Positions 3,669-6,668 of a DNA stretch of 6,668 bases are shown here, piece after piece. The notes beneath the pieces were generated by a model that did no database searches, had not been told where the DNA came from, and saw only the letters and a program-made list of their open reading frames with translations. Made by a program: the position numbers and the translations under genes. The DNA is from Pseudomonadota bacterium (GTDB taxonomy: Bacteria > Pseudomonadota > Alphaproteobacteria > Rhodospirillales > UBA2165). Where the stretch lies: assembly GCA_027592155.1 (NCBI GenBank), contig JAQCKY010000126.1, positions 1 to 6,668 of the forward strand, read 5' to 3'. Position 1 is the first letter of the stretch; each line of letters begins with the position of its first letter.

Positions 3669-6668
3669 GTGTTTCTATCTAAACTTCGGCTCGTCGGCTT
3701 TAAATCGTTCGTTGATTCGACGATTCTCGACATCGAACCCGGCGTCACCGGTGTGGTCGGCCCCAACGGCTGCGGCAAATCCAACCTGGTTGAGGGATTG
3801 CGCTGGGTCATGGGCGAGACCTCCGCCAAGCAGATGCGCGGCGGCGAAATGGACGACGTCATCTTCGGTGGAACAACCGATCGTCCCGCCCGCAACATCG
3901 CCGAAGCGGTGCTGACCCTGGATAACTCCGACAGGACTGCGCCGGCGCAGTTTAACGACCAGCTTCAACTGGACATCAGCCGGCGCATCGAGCGTGAAAA
4001 AGGCTCGACTTACCGGGTCAACGGCAAGGAAGTACGGGCCCGGGATGTGCAACTATTGTTCGCCGATGTCGCGACGGGTGCGCGGTCGACGGCGTTGGTC
4101 AGCCAGGGACGCATCGGGCAGATCGTTTCAGCCAAACCCACCGACCGCCGCCAGATTCTCGAAGAAGCCGCCGGCATCACAGGGCTGCACTCCCGCCGCC
4201 ACGAAGCCGAGCTCCGGTTGCGCGGCGCCGAAACCAACCTGGAGCGGCTCGACGATATCCTTGTGACTCTCGACGCTCAGCTGCAGAGCCTCAAAAAACA
4301 GCTTCGCCAGGCCCGCCGTTATACCAGCGTCAACGAGCATATCCGCAAAGCTGAGGCGACGTTGTTCCTCATTCGCTGGACCGCTGCAGCCCTGGCCTTA
4401 AAGACAGCCCAAGGAAATTTCACAGAGACCGAGGGAATCGTCGCCGACAAGACGGCTGCCGCGGCCCACGCGGCGACGGCACAGGCTGAGGCGTCAACGG
4501 GGTTACCCCAACTGCGCCAGGCCGAAGCGGAAGCAGCAGCGGCTCTACAACGTCTGACCCTGGCGCGCGAGAGCCTGGATACCGAGGAAAAACGGCTCGA
4601 AGAAGCCAAGCGAGAATGTGAACTCCGTCTTTCTCAAGTAGCCGAAGACATCATGCGCGAGCAGCGCTTGATCGCGGACTCCGATGAAGCCCTCAAACGG
4701 CTTGCTGAAGAACAAGCCGCCATCGAGGCGGAACAAGATGCCTTCGAAAAATCCTCCGAGGAGGCCGAAGAACAGCTTCGCCAAGCCCGCGCCTCAGCCG
4801 AGTCCTGTGAAGAACGCATGCGGTTTTTGACCGACAAGGTCGCCCATGCCAATGCACGGCAAGAATCGCTGGAGGGCCAGCAGCAGGACATGCGCGGACG
4901 GGTCCAAAGATTGTCGGAAATGCGGGATGATATTTCCGGCCAGGTCGATGCGTTGGCCGGACAAGCTGATCGCGCCGACGAGTTGGCCGAAGCGGAGGCC
5001 CGCCTCCGCCAAACCGAGGAAGATTTGGAAGCGGCCCGAACCGCCGCAAATGAAGCCAATGAAGCTCGGAGTGCGTCGGCGCGGATCCTGAGCGATGCCC
5101 ACGAAACCGCCCGCACGGCATCCGAAAGCGCGGCGCGGGTCGAAGCAGAGGTCAATGCGCTCGCCAATCTTCTCGGGTCCGATGATCCTGACCTGTGGCC
5201 ACCGATGATCGATGCGGTCACCGTTCAACCGGGCTATGAGCTGGCATTGGGTGCCGCCCTTGGTGAAGATCTGACGGCAGCAACCGATGAAGCGGCGCCG
5301 ATCCATTGGCAAACCCTTCCGCCGCTCGGGTCCGTCTCCCCCCTTCCCGCCGGTGCCGAGCCGTTAGGCAACTACGTTACAGGGCCTTCCGCCCTCGTTC
5401 GGCGGCTTGCTCACATCGGTCTCGTCGCAGACGACCAAACCGGCGCACGACTGGCGTCTCAGTTACAGCCCGGGCATCGGTTGGTGAGCCGCGACGGCGC
5501 GTTATGGCGGTGGGACGGCTATACCACAGCCGCCGACGCTTCCACGACAGCCGCAAAACGGCTTGAGCAACGCAACCGGCTGAACGAACTCCAGAGCCAG
5601 CTGAAATCGCACCAAGATAAGGCGACGGCGGCGAATGACGCGGTTAATGCAGCGCGTCAGGCGGCGGATGTTGCAACCCAACGGGACGAACAGACCCGGG
5701 CAGGCCTGACCAGCGCCCAGGCACGGGCGACGGAAGCACGCGAAATCTTGACCGCCCTTCAACGCCAAATTGGCGAGGCCGAGTCTAAGCGCCAATCCAT
5801 GACCGAAGCGTTGGAGCGGATTGACGGCGACCTCAACGAAGCCCGCACGGCACTGAAATCGGCCGAGGAAGAGTTGGCCCGGGCACCCGAAGCCGAGGTC
5901 AGCGAAGAAGAAATGGTGAGCGCCGGCTCGGAGCTCAATGAAACACGGGCGGCATTTGTGGATGCCCAAAGTACGTTCGAAGTGATCCGCCGGCGTTCCG
6001 AAGAACGAAAATCCCGCCTTCAGGTCATTGTCGGCGAAATTGCAACTTGGACAAAACGGCGGGAAGAATCGGACCAACAGCGAACACAGCTGGAGGAACG
6101 CCGCAGTAATTTGAGCGCAGAACGCGAGCGGCTGGCTAAGCAGCCCGACGAATTATCGCAGCGCCGCAGCGCCCTTGTCGATAAGCTCGAAGAATCGGAA
6201 GCGGCCCGAAAACAGGCTGCCGACCAGCTTGCCGAAGCCGAGAATACGCTGCGCGCCGCCGATCAAACCTTACGAGAAGCAGAAGCGGCCCTTGCGGCCG
6301 TCCGCGAGAACCGAGTCCGCAGCGAAGCCAACGTCACGCAAGCCAAGTTGACGAGCGAAGCGCTGATCGAGCGGATCCGCGAACGCTTAAACGCCCGTCC
6401 GGACGAACTGCTCGAGATTTCCGGAAATACCGAAGATGCCTCATTGCCGGACGATGACGCAGCCGAGAAACGCGTTGAACGTCTCATCCGCGAGCGAGAA
6501 AATATGGGGCCGGTTAATCTGCGCGCAGAGGTCGAATCGGAGGAGCTCGAGGAAAAAATCGAGACGCTGAACACCGAGCGCGAAGATCTCATTTTGGCAA
6601 TCGAGAAGCTCCGCCGCGGTATCTCAGAGCTCAACCGCGAGGGCCGGACCCGCTTGCTGCAGTCTTTC
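3669..6668 (+). CDS. smc: Chromosome segregation ATPase SMC, N-terminal 1000 residues (partial)
   Basis: Core of the bacterial condensin SMC-ScpAB, which loops and compacts DNA and helps separate new chromosomes. Exactly 1000 codons are present and the frame is open at the right edge; alphaproteobacterial SMCs are about 1150 residues. The start is GTG, fixed by an in-frame TGA at 3651 and by the immediate SMC opening (KLRLVGFKSF). GAAGGA at 3652-3657 is a somewhat distant ribosome site. Order: N-terminal ATPase half with Walker A GPNGCGKS (31-38), RGGEMDDVIF and Q-loop SQGRIGQI (Q146); coiled coil about 170-500, rich in Ala, Glu and Arg; compact hinge about 500-625 (WPPMIDAVTV to LWRWDGY); returning coil about 630-940; then the conserved ENMGPVNLRA (about 944-953). 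The ABC signature, Walker B and D-loop fall beyond the window. No frameshift or stop was seen. The DsbA-like gene lies 76 bp upstream, so co-transcription is plausible. Confidence 0.97.
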   Translation, partial: MFLSKLRLVGFKSFVDSTILDIEPGVTGVVGPNGCGKSNLVEGLRWVMGETSAKQMRGGEMDDVIFGGTTDRPARNIAEAVLTLDNSDRTAPAQFNDQLQLDISRRIEREKGSTYRVNGKEVRARDVQLLFADVATGARSTALVSQGRIGQIVSAKPTDRRQILEEAAGITGLHSRRHEAELRLRGAETNLERLDDILVTLDAQLQSLKKQLRQARRYTSVNEHIRKAEATLFLIRWTAAALALKTAQGNFTETEGIVADKTAAAAHAATAQAEASTGLPQLRQAEAEAAAALQRLTLARESLDTEEKRLEEAKRECELRLSQVAEDIMREQRLIADSDEALKRLAEEQAAIEAEQDAFEKSSEEAEEQLRQARASAESCEERMRFLTDKVAHANARQESLEGQQQDMRGRVQRLSEMRDDISGQVDALAGQADRADELAEAEARLRQTEEDLEAARTAANEANEARSASARILSDAHETARTASESAARVEAEVNALANLLGSDDPDLWPPMIDAVTVQPGYELALGAALGEDLTAATDEAAPIHWQTLPPLGSVSPLPAGAEPLGNYVTGPSALVRRLAHIGLVADDQTGARLASQLQPGHRLVSRDGALWRWDGYTTAADASTTAAKRLEQRNRLNELQSQLKSHQDKATAANDAVNAARQAADVATQRDEQTRAGLTSAQARATEAREILTALQRQIGEAESKRQSMTEALERIDGDLNEARTALKSAEEELARAPEAEVSEEEMVSAGSELNETRAAFVDAQSTFEVIRRRSEERKSRLQVIVGEIATWTKRREESDQQRTQLEERRSNLSAERERLAKQPDELSQRRSALVDKLEESEAARKQAADQLAEAENTLRAADQTLREAEAALAAVRENRVRSEANVTQAKLTSEALIERIRERLNARPDELLEISGNTEDASLPDDDAAEKRVERLIRERENMGPVNLRAEVESEELEEKIETLNTEREDLILAIEKLRRGISELNREGRTRLLQSF

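Noticed and set aside
4634..5221. Long open frame on the minus strand (195 codons) inside smc, very rich in Ser, Ala and Arg
   Set aside because: It is antisense to the coiled-coil part of smc. Its composition is what repeated Ala/Glu/Arg codons give on the reverse strand, and no domain is recognisable.
5502..6077. 191-codon minus-strand frame with Phe- and Gly-rich protein
   Set aside because: Another shadow of smc; the Phe-rich content comes from reversed GAA/GAG codons, and there is no ribosome site or family.
3669..6668. Short repeated DNA words such as GAAGCGGCCCGAA in smc
   Set aside because: They follow from similar coiled-coil heptads using the same codons and are not mobile or regulatory repeats.
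1..6668. A previously undescribed system, defence island or mobile element
   Set aside because: Every gene fits a known family in a conserved housekeeping order. No transposase, integrase, tRNA, terminal repeats, CRISPR repeats or shift in base composition was seen.

Overview
The window looks like a piece of an alphaproteobacterial chromosome, possibly Rhodospirillales-like. It is GC-rich. It carries the gene order mutY / DUF721 (DciA-type) / DsbA-family oxidoreductase / smc, which I recall as a recurrent alphaproteobacterial block. The SMC head (GPNGCGKS, then WVMGETSAKQMRGGEMDD) and its short hinge are also of alphaproteobacterial type. No tool was run; homology statements come from motif reading and memory of the families.

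Layout: two genes lie on the minus strand and three on the plus strand, diverging from about 2194-2306. On the minus strand, mutY (1132-2193) is followed 112 bp later by the N-terminal third or so of a large molybdopterin oxidoreductase, which runs off the left edge. That gap holds a 19-bp operator-like dyad. On the plus strand come a DciA/DUF721 protein (2307-2792), a 182-bp leader with a good sigma70-like promoter, an exported DsbA-family protein (2975-3592), a 76-bp gap with a hairpin, and the first 1000 codons of smc (3669 to the right edge). Both edge genes are cut off by the window, not broken. No stretch over 300 bp lacks a gene.

Functionally, three genes serve genome upkeep: MutY removes A opposite 8-oxoguanine, the DciA-type protein probably serves the replicative helicase, and SMC compacts and segregates chromosomes. 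The DsbA-like protein works on disulfides in the periplasm and has no obvious mechanistic tie to its neighbours. The molybdoenzyme is a cytoplasmic-type, Cys-ligated member of the DMSO reductase family, with sulfite dehydrogenase SoeA as the best guess, and is probably a separate transcription unit.

I found no RNA gene, mobile element, CRISPR array or convincing undescribed system. The points worth a second look are modest: the shortened SMC hinge, the four-cysteine DsbA, the dyad before the molybdoenzyme, and the structured leader of the DsbA gene.
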